DNA from: Gimesia benthica | GTDB taxonomy: Bacteria; Planctomycetota; Planctomycetia; Planctomycetales; Planctomycetaceae | Assembly: GCF_009720525.1 (NCBI RefSeq) | Contig: NZ_CP043930.1 | Span: forward strand, 7,886,001 to 7,950,000 | DNA length: 64,000 nucleotides | Direction of reading: 5' to 3' | Shown here: positions 19,204-28,967 of the stretch, one piece after another | Numbering within the stretch: the stretch's first letter is position 1 | Layout: each line of letters begins with the position of its first letter | Notes under the pieces: model-generated | Database searches by the model: none | What the model was told of the DNA's origin: nothing | Seen by the model: only the letters and a program-made list of their open reading frames with translations | Position numbers and translations under genes: made by a program

Positions 19204-20109
19204 GTGGCCGAGAATTCAGCCTTAACGCAGTATACCCCTTTGTTCGATAACAAGACGTTATCGATGCTGGAGCGGATGCGCCTCAACCCGACCAGGCGGC
19301 TTACCAACCGGAGCCGGGGCGAACACCTGACCGGCAAAGGGGGATCGAGCACCGAGTTTTCTGATTATCGGAACTACGTGCCCGGCGATGATGTCCGCTA
19401 CATCGACTGGAATATCTTTTCGCGTCTGAATCGCCCCTTCATGAAGCAGTATCAGCATGAAGAGGAGATGCATGTCGTCATCATCCTCGATGCCTCGTCT
19501 TCGATGGATCACGAAGACAAATTCGAACGGGGAAAACAACTGGCTGCTGCTTTCGGAGTCATGGGGCTGCTGAATTTTGAGAAGGTCAGCATTTATGCCT
19601 GTAATCAGCGGGGGAATCGTCCCGCCCAGTTTCCGCCCTCATCAGGTCGGGTCAGCATGAAGCGACTGTTTGACTTTCTGACGTCTCTGGAACCAGGCGG
19701 AGATGAACCGGTCGAGCAGGCCGTAGAAGATGTCTTACGGACGCACCGTGGACGGGGGATCGCGGTCATTCTCTCCGATTTTGAATCTTTGGGTGATCTG
19801 CAGCGTCCTTTAAACATGTTATTCAGTGCAGGGCTGGAAATCTTCGGGGTTCAGATTCTGGCTCCTTCGGAGGTCAATCCGGAAATCAACGGGGATCTGC
19901 GACTGGTTGACAGCGAGACAGGGCAGACTCTCGATATTTCCTCAGCGGGTGACCTGCTGGGATTATATCACGAGCATCGGGCGATGCTGGAAGACCACCT
20001 CTCAACACTGTGTCGACAGCGTTCGGGACGTTTTCTGTCAGTCAATAGTGGCGATTCCCTGGAGCATGTTCTCTTTGATCAGCTGCGGCGGAAAGGATGG
20101 GTACGATGA
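19204..20109 (+). CDS. DUF58 domain protein with VWA-like fold
   Basis: The protein has 301 residues from GTG 19204, with GGAG about 11 bases upstream. The N-terminal GEHLTGKGGSSTEFSDYRNY and GDDVRYIDWNIFSRL motifs define DUF58. A VWA metal site is visible as LDASSSMDHE. It is predicted soluble, with no membrane segment, and probably binds the MoxR ATPase encoded just upstream. The length is typical for the short soluble form. Its stop overlaps the ATG of the BatA-like gene (ATGA), so stoichiometric production is likely. Confidence 0.93.
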   Translation: MAENSALTQYTPLFDNKTLSMLERMRLNPTRRLTNRSRGEHLTGKGGSSTEFSDYRNYVPGDDVRYIDWNIFSRLNRPFMKQYQHEEEMHVVIILDASSSMDHEDKFERGKQLAAAFGVMGLLNFEKVSIYACNQRGNRPAQFPPSSGRVSMKRLFDFLTSLEPGGDEPVEQAVEDVLRTHRGRGIAVILSDFESLGDLQRPLNMLFSAGLEIFGVQILAPSEVNPEINGDLRLVDSETGQTLDISSAGDLLGLYHEHRAMLEDHLSTLCRQRSGRFLSVNSGDSLEHVLFDQLRRKGWVR

Positions 20110-21989
20110 ATTTCTGGCCCGGATTTTACGCTCTGCAGGGTGCCTGGTTTCTATTACTACTAATTCCGTTGCTTGTGTTTTACTTTTTGAAACTCAAGCG
20201 ACCGCATCAGCGCGTGCCTTCGCTGGCACTCTGGAGCCAGGTTATCAATGACCGTCGGGTGAATTCTCCCTTTCAGAAATTCAAACGCAGCATTCTGTTG
20301 CTGCTGCAGATCCTGTTACTGCTGTTCCTGGTTCTGGCTTTAATGCAGCCTTATATCCAGAGCGGGGCAGAACGGGCCGAATACCTGCCGATTCTGATCG
20401 ACAGTTCCGCCAGTATGGCTGCGACCGATCCGGAAACAAAAAAGTCACGGCTGGATCTCGCCAAAGAGCGAGTGAATGAGCTGATTGAGAATATGCTGCC
20501 CGACCAGAGAATCTCGCTGGTCGCCGTCGGCTCGACTGCCAGGCGGCTGACTGATTTCACCGACAATCAGCGCGTTCTCAAAAAGTCGCTGGCATCACTC
20601 AAAGTAGATGATGTTCCCAGCCAGTTGGAAGACGCGCTGCGGATGACACAGGCACTCTCACGCACCGCCCCGATTAAGTCAGTCCTCTTCTACTCCGATG
20701 GCAATTTTCCACAAGAGATCGACTTTGAACTCCCCTTTGAGCTGAATTACCAGCTGTTGCCTCCTGCTGGCGTGAATGTCGGAATCACTTCCATGAATGC
20801 CCGCAAAAATCAGGCGGGGACCTGGGACGTCTTCCTGCGGATCGAGAACTCAAAACAGGCAGACAGTTCCGCCTCCGTAGAACTGATCCAGGATGGACAG
20901 AGTGTCGCCCGGGAAGAGATCGTTCTGGGCCCGGGAGAATCACAACGACTGGAATTCTCCGTTGATGCGGGAGGCGCTTCGAAAATCAAAGCCATCCTGA
21001 CTCCTGCAGGCGCAGACAGTCTGGTCGCAGATAACGAAGCCTATCTTACCATTCCACAGTCTCGTCAACTTCTGGTTTATGTGGATCCTGAGTTAGCCAG
21101 CTATCGGTATGCATTGGATGAAAACTCCGAGATGATCCTGTATCCACAACCCGATCAAAGCTCAGCGCCTGCGGAATACGATCTGGTCATTTCCGGTGCC
21201 GCTAAGGATATGGATCGTGAAGCATTAATCAAACTGGGAGTCGGTTTTGTACCGGAAGAGTTAGAGAAGTATATCAAGCTGGAAACGGAGCTGACCGAAG
21301 TGGTGGACTGGAACCGCAGTTCATCGCTGCTCAGACACGTACAGTTAAGTGATGTCCAGATCACCCAGCAGCCGGTCTGGACGGAGAACTCCGGCGTAGA
21401 AAATCTGGAAGAACTGGGCTACGAAGTTCTGATTCACGGCAAACTGGGACCACTGTTACTGCAGAAAAGGACTCCCACCGATCAGGAATTCTATTTCCTG
21501 TTCGATACAGACCGTTCGACACTCCCTTATCGGGTTGGTTTTCCCATCATGGTTTCGAACCTGGTACAGTTGACTCTGCAGGAGGCAGGAATCGCCGAAA
21601 CACAAGCCGCAGCGACACCGGTTTTACCGGTTGTGGAATATCAGCCGGAGCAGAGTTACCAGATTAAGCCTCCTGTCGGTAAGACGATGACAGTTAAGAG
21701 TGATGCGAATGGCGTCTTGTCCGGCATCGCGGCGCTCCACGTTGGCACTTACAACATCAGTGGCGAAGGTGCTAAAGATGCCGAACTTGGCGTGAGTTTA
21801 TTGAACCCTCTGGAGACTTCTCTCGTTTCCGTAGAGAAGATCCAGTTCAGCGAAGTTCCGGTCAGCGCAGCGGCAGCGCAGATTGACAGCGATAAACCGC
21901 TCTGGAGTGAGTTTGCTCTGATCGCGTTTTTCCTGTTACTACTCGAATGGTGGTATTTCCAACGCAAACCAACGGGTGTTCCTACTTAA
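20106..21989 (+). CDS. BatA-like membrane protein with VWA domain
   Basis: The protein has 627 residues from ATG 20106, which overlaps the DUF58 stop as ATGA; an ATG three codons earlier is possible but gives no better ribosome site. The N-terminal BatA region has two helices (about 12-28 and 62-81) around the KRPHQRVPSLALW motif. The VWA domain follows (LIDSSASMAATDPE, metal site DSSAS; FYSDGNF). The middle is an extracytoplasmic beta-rich region, and a third helix lies close to the C-terminus (ALIAFFLLLLEWWYF). In other bacteria Bat proteins work with MoxR and DUF58 proteins at the inner membrane. The gap to the next gene is 28 bases. Confidence 0.92.
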   Translation: MNFWPGFYALQGAWFLLLLIPLLVFYFLKLKRPHQRVPSLALWSQVINDRRVNSPFQKFKRSILLLLQILLLLFLVLALMQPYIQSGAERAEYLPILIDSSASMAATDPETKKSRLDLAKERVNELIENMLPDQRISLVAVGSTARRLTDFTDNQRVLKKSLASLKVDDVPSQLEDALRMTQALSRTAPIKSVLFYSDGNFPQEIDFELPFELNYQLLPPAGVNVGITSMNARKNQAGTWDVFLRIENSKQADSSASVELIQDGQSVAREEIVLGPGESQRLEFSVDAGGASKIKAILTPAGADSLVADNEAYLTIPQSRQLLVYVDPELASYRYALDENSEMILYPQPDQSSAPAEYDLVISGAAKDMDREALIKLGVGFVPEELEKYIKLETELTEVVDWNRSSSLLRHVQLSDVQITQQPVWTENSGVENLEELGYEVLIHGKLGPLLLQKRTPTDQEFYFLFDTDRSTLPYRVGFPIMVSNLVQLTLQEAGIAETQAAATPVLPVVEYQPEQSYQIKPPVGKTMTVKSDANGVLSGIAALHVGTYNISGEGAKDAELGVSLLNPLETSLVSVEKIQFSEVPVSAAAAQIDSDKPLWSEFALIAFFLLLLEWWYFQRKPTGVPT

Positions 21990-22017
21990 AAAAACGTCCT
22001 CAGCCTGAAATCGAACC

Positions 22018-24210
22018 ATGTTGCGCCAACTACTGATTTTGATCTGGTTGCTGTGTCTGTCGACGCCTGCTGCCGTCCATGCGCAGAACCTGCCCATGAC
22101 GGTTGATTTGCGACAGACATCACAGTCCCCCAAGGGAGATGGACCGCTGACCCTGGTCTGGCAATGCTCGGTTGCCTCGACAGGACTCCTGGAAGGCTAT
22201 TTCCTGGTCACTGCCCACGATGGCGTTCAACAGTTTGGTCAGTATCGTTCGAATGATGTCGCGTTACACGCCGGTTTCCATGAAATCCCCATGATGCTGC
22301 CCCCCATGAAGGTGGACAACGCGTTTTCGAATGTTAGCTTACAGGTCAGTTTCGTTACAGCGGACAGGAAATACGATCTGAAAAACGAGTTTCTACTCCG
22401 TGTCGGGCGTGTTTATGAACGCATGTTTGCCGTCGGCGTCTGTGATTCGTTTGACACCAGTCTCTCCCAGGCTGAAAAACGTCTGCTGGATGAACTTAAA
22501 TTTGAAGCGATCAGTCCCTCCGATCCCTTACCCGTCGATCTGCGGCAAATTCTCAGAAAACACGGTCTGGATAATCGCGGCTATCTGACCAATCGCCCCT
22601 TATCTCTCAATATGCAGACATTCTCGATTTATGTAGGACCGGCCGAGTTTCCCCAGCTTCCCCTGGATTGTCATCAATACGATATCCTGCTGATTACAGA
22701 GCAGGGGCTGGAAGCACTCGAATCACGCCACTTGCGGGCCATTCAGCAGTGGGTTCGCTCGGGGGGCAGTCTCTGTGTGCTGGTAGGGGAGAATCCCAAG
22801 CCTTCACAGGTACAGTTTCTCAATCAGTTGTCAGATAATGCGGGAAGCACGCCCTTTGTGCTCAACTCCTCTGGAAAACTGGAGCAGGACGAGGCCCAGA
22901 CCACCTGGTTTTTCCGAACCGGCTGGGGACGATCTGTGATCGTGACTGCAGATGCGATCGCAAACGACTCGTTATCTGAAACGCACCGCAGACAGATTCC
23001 CTTTTTTCTCTGGAAACTGCGTCAGTCTCAACAGGACTATTACGCAGCAAATCAACGCTGGGATGAACAGCCACTGATCAATGCCTATGTCGATCGGGTA
23101 AAACAGAATTATAGTCGCTATGGAGAAGCTTATACTCCATCCGAAATGTTTAATCTGAATTATCACCCTGTCAGCACGGGAGGCGCTGTGGTCTCAAGTC
23201 TGATGCCGGAACATCTCCGTATCGTGCCCGCATCGCTGATTATGTTGATTCTGTTATGCTACGTCATCGTAATCGGGCCGGGAGAATATTATGTTCTGGG
23301 TCGTTTCAACATGAGACGCTTTACCTGGATAACCTTCCCACTGATCTCCGTCGGTTTTGCAGTGATCGCGTTTCTGATTTCGAATTACTTCATGCAGACA
23401 TCGCACGAACGCAAATCACTGGTGATCATCGACCTGGATTCGCAGGGACGCCCCGTCAAAGAAAATCAGATCGAGTTGATCTTCACGGGCTCTTACCAGA
23501 ATGTCGAAACCCCCGTCAAATCCGGCTTGCTGACCTCGCTCAATCAACTGGAGCTGGGCATGGGGGAGAATTATTATCGCTATTCACGCGGGACGGACGC
23601 CGCTCTGGTCGGGCCGCCCTATTATGCGGGCTCCATTCCAACACAGTATTCGGTTTTCCAGCGTATGCCGCAATGGACGCCGCAGCTCAATCGCATCGTC
23701 AATAATTACCCCCAGTCAGAACAGCCGTCTTTTAACTGGGCCTCATTTGACACAAAGCAGTTGGCCACCGTGCAGGGGCGGGAGCAATTGAAAAAACAGA
23801 TTGAAGCAGAATTCGGTAATCAGGCTTTAGTGATGATCTACAACGGAACCTCTGCCGGAAAAGTGGCAAAATATCCCATGAACCACCGGCTGCAACATCC
23901 CTCACAGAACCAGACGCGTTACCCGTCGAGATACCGACTCTTCAATACCGAGCAGTATCACAATGGAATCCATAACCATGTTCAGCAGAGTTTCATGGAT
24001 GACCTGTGCGTACGCAATCAGGGAGGACTGTTCCAGATTGTTTCGCAGGTTTCTCCTTCCGGGGGAAACAACTATGAAGACCTGAGCATCCTGGACCCTT
24101 CTGCTCCCGGGCAGTGGCTGGTTGTGATCTTTATTCCGGGAGAGACCCAGGACACGGTCTATCGTCAATTGTTGTTTTCCCCAAGCCGGCAGGCCGTACA
24201 AGCCCTCTGA
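22018..24210 (+). CDS. Exported two-helix membrane protein, module 1 of a Gld-like ABC system
   Basis: The protein has 730 residues. A signal peptide ends near AAVHA-QN (residue 23). A large extracytoplasmic domain contains a Rossmann-type segment resembling glutamine amidotransferases (YDILLITEQGLEAL, WVRSGGSLCVLVGE), then two membrane helices at about 402-425 and 437-458, and a C-terminal extracytoplasmic domain. I see no catalytic residues. The layout matches the protein encoded at 27075, and each is followed by an ABC ATPase and a permease. GldG of the gliding GldAFG transporter has a comparable amidotransferase-like fold, but homology to GldG is only a suggestion. Confidence 0.78.
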   Translation: MLRQLLILIWLLCLSTPAAVHAQNLPMTVDLRQTSQSPKGDGPLTLVWQCSVASTGLLEGYFLVTAHDGVQQFGQYRSNDVALHAGFHEIPMMLPPMKVDNAFSNVSLQVSFVTADRKYDLKNEFLLRVGRVYERMFAVGVCDSFDTSLSQAEKRLLDELKFEAISPSDPLPVDLRQILRKHGLDNRGYLTNRPLSLNMQTFSIYVGPAEFPQLPLDCHQYDILLITEQGLEALESRHLRAIQQWVRSGGSLCVLVGENPKPSQVQFLNQLSDNAGSTPFVLNSSGKLEQDEAQTTWFFRTGWGRSVIVTADAIANDSLSETHRRQIPFFLWKLRQSQQDYYAANQRWDEQPLINAYVDRVKQNYSRYGEAYTPSEMFNLNYHPVSTGGAVVSSLMPEHLRIVPASLIMLILLCYVIVIGPGEYYVLGRFNMRRFTWITFPLISVGFAVIAFLISNYFMQTSHERKSLVIIDLDSQGRPVKENQIELIFTGSYQNVETPVKSGLLTSLNQLELGMGENYYRYSRGTDAALVGPPYYAGSIPTQYSVFQRMPQWTPQLNRIVNNYPQSEQPSFNWASFDTKQLATVQGREQLKKQIEAEFGNQALVMIYNGTSAGKVAKYPMNHRLQHPSQNQTRYPSRYRLFNTEQYHNGIHNHVQQSFMDDLCVRNQGGLFQIVSQVSPSGGNNYEDLSILDPSAPGQWLVVIFIPGETQDTVYRQLLFSPSRQAVQAL

Positions 24211-24231
24211 CAGAAGTGTGAATTGAATACT

Positions 24232-25179
24232 ATGAGCATACAGCCTCCAATGGTGGAAGTGAAAAATCTGTGGGTTCGCTACGGTAAATACGAAGCCGTC
24301 AAAGGGATCTCATTTACGATTCCTAAAGGCGAAGTCTTCGGTTTCATCGGCCCCAATGGTGCCGGGAAATCATCCACGATTAAAGTACTGGCAACGCTGC
24401 AACGGGAGTATGAATGCGACGCAGTCAAAATCAACGGAGTTTCTGTGCATAAAGCACCGCATCTGATCCGCGAGATGATCGGCTACATGCCCGATTTCTT
24501 CGGCGTGTATGAAGACCTGACCGCCCGCGAGTATCTGCACTTTTTCGCCGCCGCCTATCGCATAAATCGCAGCCGTCGCAAAGCAATTGTTGACGACGTT
24601 CTGGAATTGACCGATCTGACGGCGAAGATTGACTCGCCCGTTGACTCTCTGTCGCGCGGAATGAAACAGCGGCTGGCCCTGGCACGCGTCCTGCTGCACG
24701 ACCCTGACCTGCTGCTGTTGGATGAACCAGCCAGTGGCCTGGATCCCAGGGCACGAATTGAGGTCCGCGAACTTCTGGTCGCCCTCAAAGAGATGGGGAA
24801 GACGATCATCATCTCCAGCCATATTCTGCACGAACTATCGCAGCTTTGTACGAGTATCGGCATCATTGAGGCAGGTCAGTTTGTCACCCAGGGATCTCTG
24901 GATCAGATTTATAAACGGCTTGAGCTCAGCCGGGTCATTCACGTGCAGATTGTCGGTGAGATGAACGGGATCTGTCAGCAGATCGAACAATTCGAAGGGG
25001 TCAAGTCCGTTTCCGTGCAGGCAGACCGCCTGGCAATTCAACTGCAGGAAGACCAGATGGCCGTCGATGAGTTGCACGCCCGACTGGCTGCGACGGGGGC
25101 CCGAATCCGCATGTTCCAGGCGGAAGCCATGGATATGGAAACGGTATTCATGAAGTTGACGGAGGGCAAGACGGCATGA
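24232..25179 (+). CDS. ABC-2 transporter ATPase, module 1
   Basis: The protein has 315 residues from ATG 24232; a TTG three codons upstream is less likely. Walker A GPNGAGKSS, signature LSRGMKQR, Walker B LLLLDEP and the switch segment ISSHILHEL are all intact, so it should hydrolyse ATP. The C-terminal 90 residues resemble the regulatory tail of NatA/GldA-type exporter ATPases. The permease gene starts inside its stop (ATGA at 25176). It is probably a cytoplasmic subunit of an export or lipid/protein-handling transporter; the substrate is unknown. Confidence 0.92.
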   Translation: MSIQPPMVEVKNLWVRYGKYEAVKGISFTIPKGEVFGFIGPNGAGKSSTIKVLATLQREYECDAVKINGVSVHKAPHLIREMIGYMPDFFGVYEDLTAREYLHFFAAAYRINRSRRKAIVDDVLELTDLTAKIDSPVDSLSRGMKQRLALARVLLHDPDLLLLDEPASGLDPRARIEVRELLVALKEMGKTIIISSHILHELSQLCTSIGIIEAGQFVTQGSLDQIYKRLELSRVIHVQIVGEMNGICQQIEQFEGVKSVSVQADRLAIQLQEDQMAVDELHARLAATGARIRMFQAEAMDMETVFMKLTEGKTA

Positions 25180-27071
25180 AATCCAGAGGATTCCAACTCG
25201 GGCTTCCGCTGCTCTCCAAAGAGCTGACAGAACTGGCCAACCGCCGTAGAACCTATATCATCCGCACCATTTATGCGCTGCTGTTCCTCGGTTTTGTCGG
25301 TTTTATTTATATCGATCTGATGTCGGGACTTCAAAATAACCCGATGGCCATTCTGGGGCGGGGACGTGACATCTTTGAGGCGATGGTCTATCTGCAGTTT
25401 ACCGCCATTTATCTCTTCCTGCCCGCGATTTCCTGTAGCGTGATCACCCACGAAAAAGAGCGCAACAGTCTGGGACTGTTGCTGATTACCAGGCTGAGTC
25501 CCGGGACCATCATTCTCGAAAAATACCTGGGCCGATTAATTACGATGCTCACATTCCTGACCCTGGGGCTACCAATTCTGGCTTTTGCCTATGCCCTGGG
25601 TGGGGTTTCACCGGCGATGTTTATCAGCGGGATCTGGTTTCTGCTCATGACAATGCTGCAGGTCGCCGCTTTAGGCGTGCTCTGTTCCAGTTTCTTTCGC
25701 AGCACTGTGGGGGCCTTTATTGCGACCTATGTGTTCGGCTTTTTCATGCTGTTTGGACCGATTATCGTCTACGAACTGAATTTGTTTTATTACCGGGAAC
25801 TGTTTAACCTTTTTACTCAGGTACTGCAAAATATCCCGGTTTTGGGTAATCTGCTGGGAAACTGGGGACGCTCGTCTGAGTTGAACCTGTTCCTGTTCGG
25901 ACCTTACCTGTTCGATCTGTGTTCCCGTACGACTGGTATCTCCGCGATCCTGGGGCCACTCCTGATGAGTATTCCCATGCTGACTGTCACGCTGATGTTT
26001 CTGATTATGGCCCACTATTTTCTCGTGCGACGTGCCTTCCTGACGCCACGAAATCTGCTGTTGAACATGTTCAAGAAGCTGGACTCTCAGTTCAGTAAAA
26101 TCAATGACAATCGCGTGACACGGGGTATCGTACTGGTGCAGGATGATGTGAAACTGCCCGAGAATGATCCCATCGCCTGGAGGGAAACCTCCAAGAAATC
26201 ACTGGGCACGTTTCGTTATCTGTTTCGCATCCTGGTCGCGCTGGAAGTCCCCATTCTGTTTTTGTGTATCTTGATTGCCACCGGTAGTCCGGAACCGGTG
26301 GTCCCCGGGGCGGTCATGTTGCTGTGGGGTGTCTGGATCCTGACAACGCTGCTGCTCGCGGTTTCAGCCACCAGTCTGATTGCAGGAGAGCGGTCTCACG
26401 AAACACTTGATGTGCTGCTCACGGCGCCTCTTTCGGGTAGAGAAATCCTCAGACAGAAAATTGCCGGCGTCAAAAGGCTCTGTCTGGTACTGTTGATTCC
26501 CCTGCTGACCATCGTGTTATTTGAAACCTGGTGGAAAATGGAGTATCACCTGGCCGGCTATTCCTATTCGTCTTACCGTCACTCGAATTACTCGACACGC
26601 TGGTTCGCTTACTTTACCGGTTCGATGCTGACGATTTCGATCTACCTGCCGATGTTGATTTATCTTTTCTGCTGGATCGGGATGAAAATCAAATCCCAGA
26701 CGAAAGCCATCCTGACGTCTCTGGGGGGCGTCATTCTCTGGTGTCTGTCCCCGTTCATCCTGGCGTTTCCCCTCTTTGTATTAAATCCCTCAATGAATGA
26801 AGATTCAGTGATCTACGGCGTTCTACTGGGACCGGCTTCTTTTATCGTGGTGAATGAAATCGCTGAATTTCATGAATTCGGTTCGATCTGGATTCCTCTC
26901 ATCCTTAATTCCCTGATCTATGGCTGCCTATGTTTCTGGTTTCGCCACTTGTGTCTCGGGCACATTGATGAGAGACTGGGGCGGTTAGGGGACACACCTG
27001 AACAGGATTATGTTCCTCCCGCACCCCCGAGTAATTCGAAACCAGTATTGAGTTCTCCCCTGGAAGGATAG
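25176..27071 (+). CDS. ABC-2 type permease, module 1
   Basis: The protein has 631 residues; ATG overlaps the ATPase TGA. Two hydrophobic halves of about six helices each are separated by a soluble stretch at about 295-340 (NMFKKLDSQFSKINDN, LPENDPIAWRETSKKS). Both halves carry the ABC-2 pattern of an amphipathic lead (SCSVITHEKERNSLGLL; AGERSHETLDVLLT), as in GldF/NosY-like permeases; the doubled layout suggests one polypeptide forms the whole pore. The C-terminus is proline-rich (VPPAPPSNSKP) and probably cytoplasmic. The next gene starts 3 bases after the stop. Confidence 0.9.
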   Translation: MKSRGFQLGLPLLSKELTELANRRRTYIIRTIYALLFLGFVGFIYIDLMSGLQNNPMAILGRGRDIFEAMVYLQFTAIYLFLPAISCSVITHEKERNSLGLLLITRLSPGTIILEKYLGRLITMLTFLTLGLPILAFAYALGGVSPAMFISGIWFLLMTMLQVAALGVLCSSFFRSTVGAFIATYVFGFFMLFGPIIVYELNLFYYRELFNLFTQVLQNIPVLGNLLGNWGRSSELNLFLFGPYLFDLCSRTTGISAILGPLLMSIPMLTVTLMFLIMAHYFLVRRAFLTPRNLLLNMFKKLDSQFSKINDNRVTRGIVLVQDDVKLPENDPIAWRETSKKSLGTFRYLFRILVALEVPILFLCILIATGSPEPVVPGAVMLLWGVWILTTLLLAVSATSLIAGERSHETLDVLLTAPLSGREILRQKIAGVKRLCLVLLIPLLTIVLFETWWKMEYHLAGYSYSSYRHSNYSTRWFAYFTGSMLTISIYLPMLIYLFCWIGMKIKSQTKAILTSLGGVILWCLSPFILAFPLFVLNPSMNEDSVIYGVLLGPASFIVVNEIAEFHEFGSIWIPLILNSLIYGCLCFWFRHLCLGHIDERLGRLGDTPEQDYVPPAPPSNSKPVLSSPLEG

Positions 27072-27074
27072 AAT

Positions 27075-28967
27075 GTGACGAGGATGTTCCGAACGTATCT
27101 GGACTACAAAATTATTAACCAGCTGCTGCTCTTCATGCTGTTGATGTTGCCTTCCGCTGTTTATGCGATTGATGTCGAGGAGACTATCTGGGGATTCAAT
27201 AACCAACCAGTTCGGGGAAAATTTGTCCCGCTCTCTCTGCGTTTAAGCAATAATACTCCCGAGGTCTTCGACGAAGCAGTCCAGTTGAATCGTCAGCAAT
27301 TTAATGGAACAAAAGTCGGCGCGCCACTGTATAAAAAAGTCTATCTACCGCCTTACAGCTCCCAGTGGGTCCAGTTCTATCCTTATATCGTCGATGGTCA
27401 GGATGAAGACTGGAGTCTGAACTGGGGCCCCGGCTTTGTACAATATCGCAGCGTCAAACGAACCGGAGGTACCGCCACCACGACCGGGCCTCTGCGGATT
27501 ATCATCGCCGGAAGCGATGGCCTCCTCCAGGGGGGAGCCAGCTTTAAGAAATACCCGGAAGACCTGTTTCCTCCGTTTGTGACCGCGACGGATTCATTGG
27601 ATGAAGTCATTCTGGGGCATGTGCCACGCTGGGATGTGGCCCGTCGAGTCTCGTTCATGGACTGGCTGGAGCAGGGGGGCATTCTGCATCTGCTTCCCAA
27701 CCCCAGTGGCGAGAGTTTGAAATTTACATCGAACTTAGCCCCCCTGAATGCCCCCTTCGATCATTTTCGCGTCGGTGCGGGACTGGTGATCCGCCACAAT
27801 TCAAAGTTGAATCAACTGAAAGCGACGACTCTTGATGAACGGATCCAGGCCGTCCGCGACAGCGACGCAAAGTCGTTAGGCATTTATGCTGCTGCTCCCC
27901 TGGCGAAGGAATCCCAGTCCAGCGGAGAGAACTATGATCCTTACCAGTATGGGGACATCAACTCTGGGTTTCTCTACCAGTTATCCGAACTGACCCGCCC
28001 CACTCATAACTGGGCGGTGATTTATATTATGACATTATTCTATATATTTCTGATCTTTCCCGGCTGTTATCTGTTCCAGCATCGAAAAAATATGATGCGG
28101 TATCGCAATTCTCTCCTGTTTCTACTCGTTACCGTAAGCGTATTCAGCATTATCTTCTGGACCATCGGGAAACGCGGCTACGGAGAAAAAACCACAATTA
28201 ACAGCGTGCTGCTGGCAAAACCACTCCCCGACAATCAGCTGGACCTGACCTGTTGGATGAACTGCTTCGTCACTGAGGGGGACGATTACCAGTTTACGGA
28301 AGACGGTGAAGGTGCCATTTTTTCAACAGCGCAAGTCATCGAACGGGTTCGTGGCGGGATTTTCAATGGCAACGACGGCAGGTTCGTCTCCGACATTCCA
28401 CCCTTTTCAAGCCGCCGGATGATATACCGGATCAAAGCCCCCTATACGTCCCCCCGGTTTTCTGTGCAGGATTATGAAATCGACATGGAAAACGGGAACG
28501 TGATTCTCAAACAGCTGACCCTCAAATCAGAAACGCCACTTCCCCCCGGGCTGAATCACAGGCAACTCATCCTCGGAAAATATGTCTATAATTTGATTCC
28601 CTCATCCGGTGAAAATCCGAGCGAATTATCGTTGGGCAAAAGTCGGGAGCTGCTTTCAGCCTGGAACAGACACCTCGATTCGGATCTGCTGTATGCTTCA
28701 CGGCTCAGGACCGCAAATTCTGATGAAGATATTGAGCAGGTCTATGACGGCCTAGGTACGCACTTGATATTAAAAGATCTCGGTCTGCTCAGTTCCGAAA
28801 AGCTGCAACAGTACCAGGGTAACTCATCGCGTCTGCAGCTCTTCCTGTACGGCGAGATTCCGGAAACACTCAAAGTAAAAACCAACGTGCAGGGAACACA
28901 GCAGGGACGTATTCTCTTCGCCTATAATCTCGCCTTACCCGAGAAAAAGAATTTAACCAATGATTAA
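27075..28967 (+). CDS. Exported two-helix membrane protein, module 2 of a Gld-like ABC system
   Basis: The protein has 630 residues from GTG 27075, with AAGGA 6 bases upstream; ATG 27084 is the alternative. A signal peptide ends near SAVYA-ID. An extracytoplasmic domain (with HVPRWDVARRVSFMDWLEQGG) is followed by helices at about 311-333 and 345-366, then a C-terminal extracytoplasmic domain. Topology and genomic setting mirror the 730-residue protein at 22018. No catalytic motif is seen. It overlaps the following ATPase gene by 8 bases. Confidence 0.78.
   Translation: MTRMFRTYLDYKIINQLLLFMLLMLPSAVYAIDVEETIWGFNNQPVRGKFVPLSLRLSNNTPEVFDEAVQLNRQQFNGTKVGAPLYKKVYLPPYSSQWVQFYPYIVDGQDEDWSLNWGPGFVQYRSVKRTGGTATTTGPLRIIIAGSDGLLQGGASFKKYPEDLFPPFVTATDSLDEVILGHVPRWDVARRVSFMDWLEQGGILHLLPNPSGESLKFTSNLAPLNAPFDHFRVGAGLVIRHNSKLNQLKATTLDERIQAVRDSDAKSLGIYAAAPLAKESQSSGENYDPYQYGDINSGFLYQLSELTRPTHNWAVIYIMTLFYIFLIFPGCYLFQHRKNMMRYRNSLLFLLVTVSVFSIIFWTIGKRGYGEKTTINSVLLAKPLPDNQLDLTCWMNCFVTEGDDYQFTEDGEGAIFSTAQVIERVRGGIFNGNDGRFVSDIPPFSSRRMIYRIKAPYTSPRFSVQDYEIDMENGNVILKQLTLKSETPLPPGLNHRQLILGKYVYNLIPSSGENPSELSLGKSRELLSAWNRHLDSDLLYASRLRTANSDEDIEQVYDGLGTHLILKDLGLLSSEKLQQYQGNSSRLQLFLYGEIPETLKVKTNVQGTQQGRILFAYNLALPEKKNLTND

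Noticed and set aside
22018-27071. Identification of module 1 as a gliding-motility GldAFG system
   Set aside because: Only layout and a possible amidotransferase-like fold agree; no other gliding or type IX secretion genes are visible, so I keep it as resemblance only.
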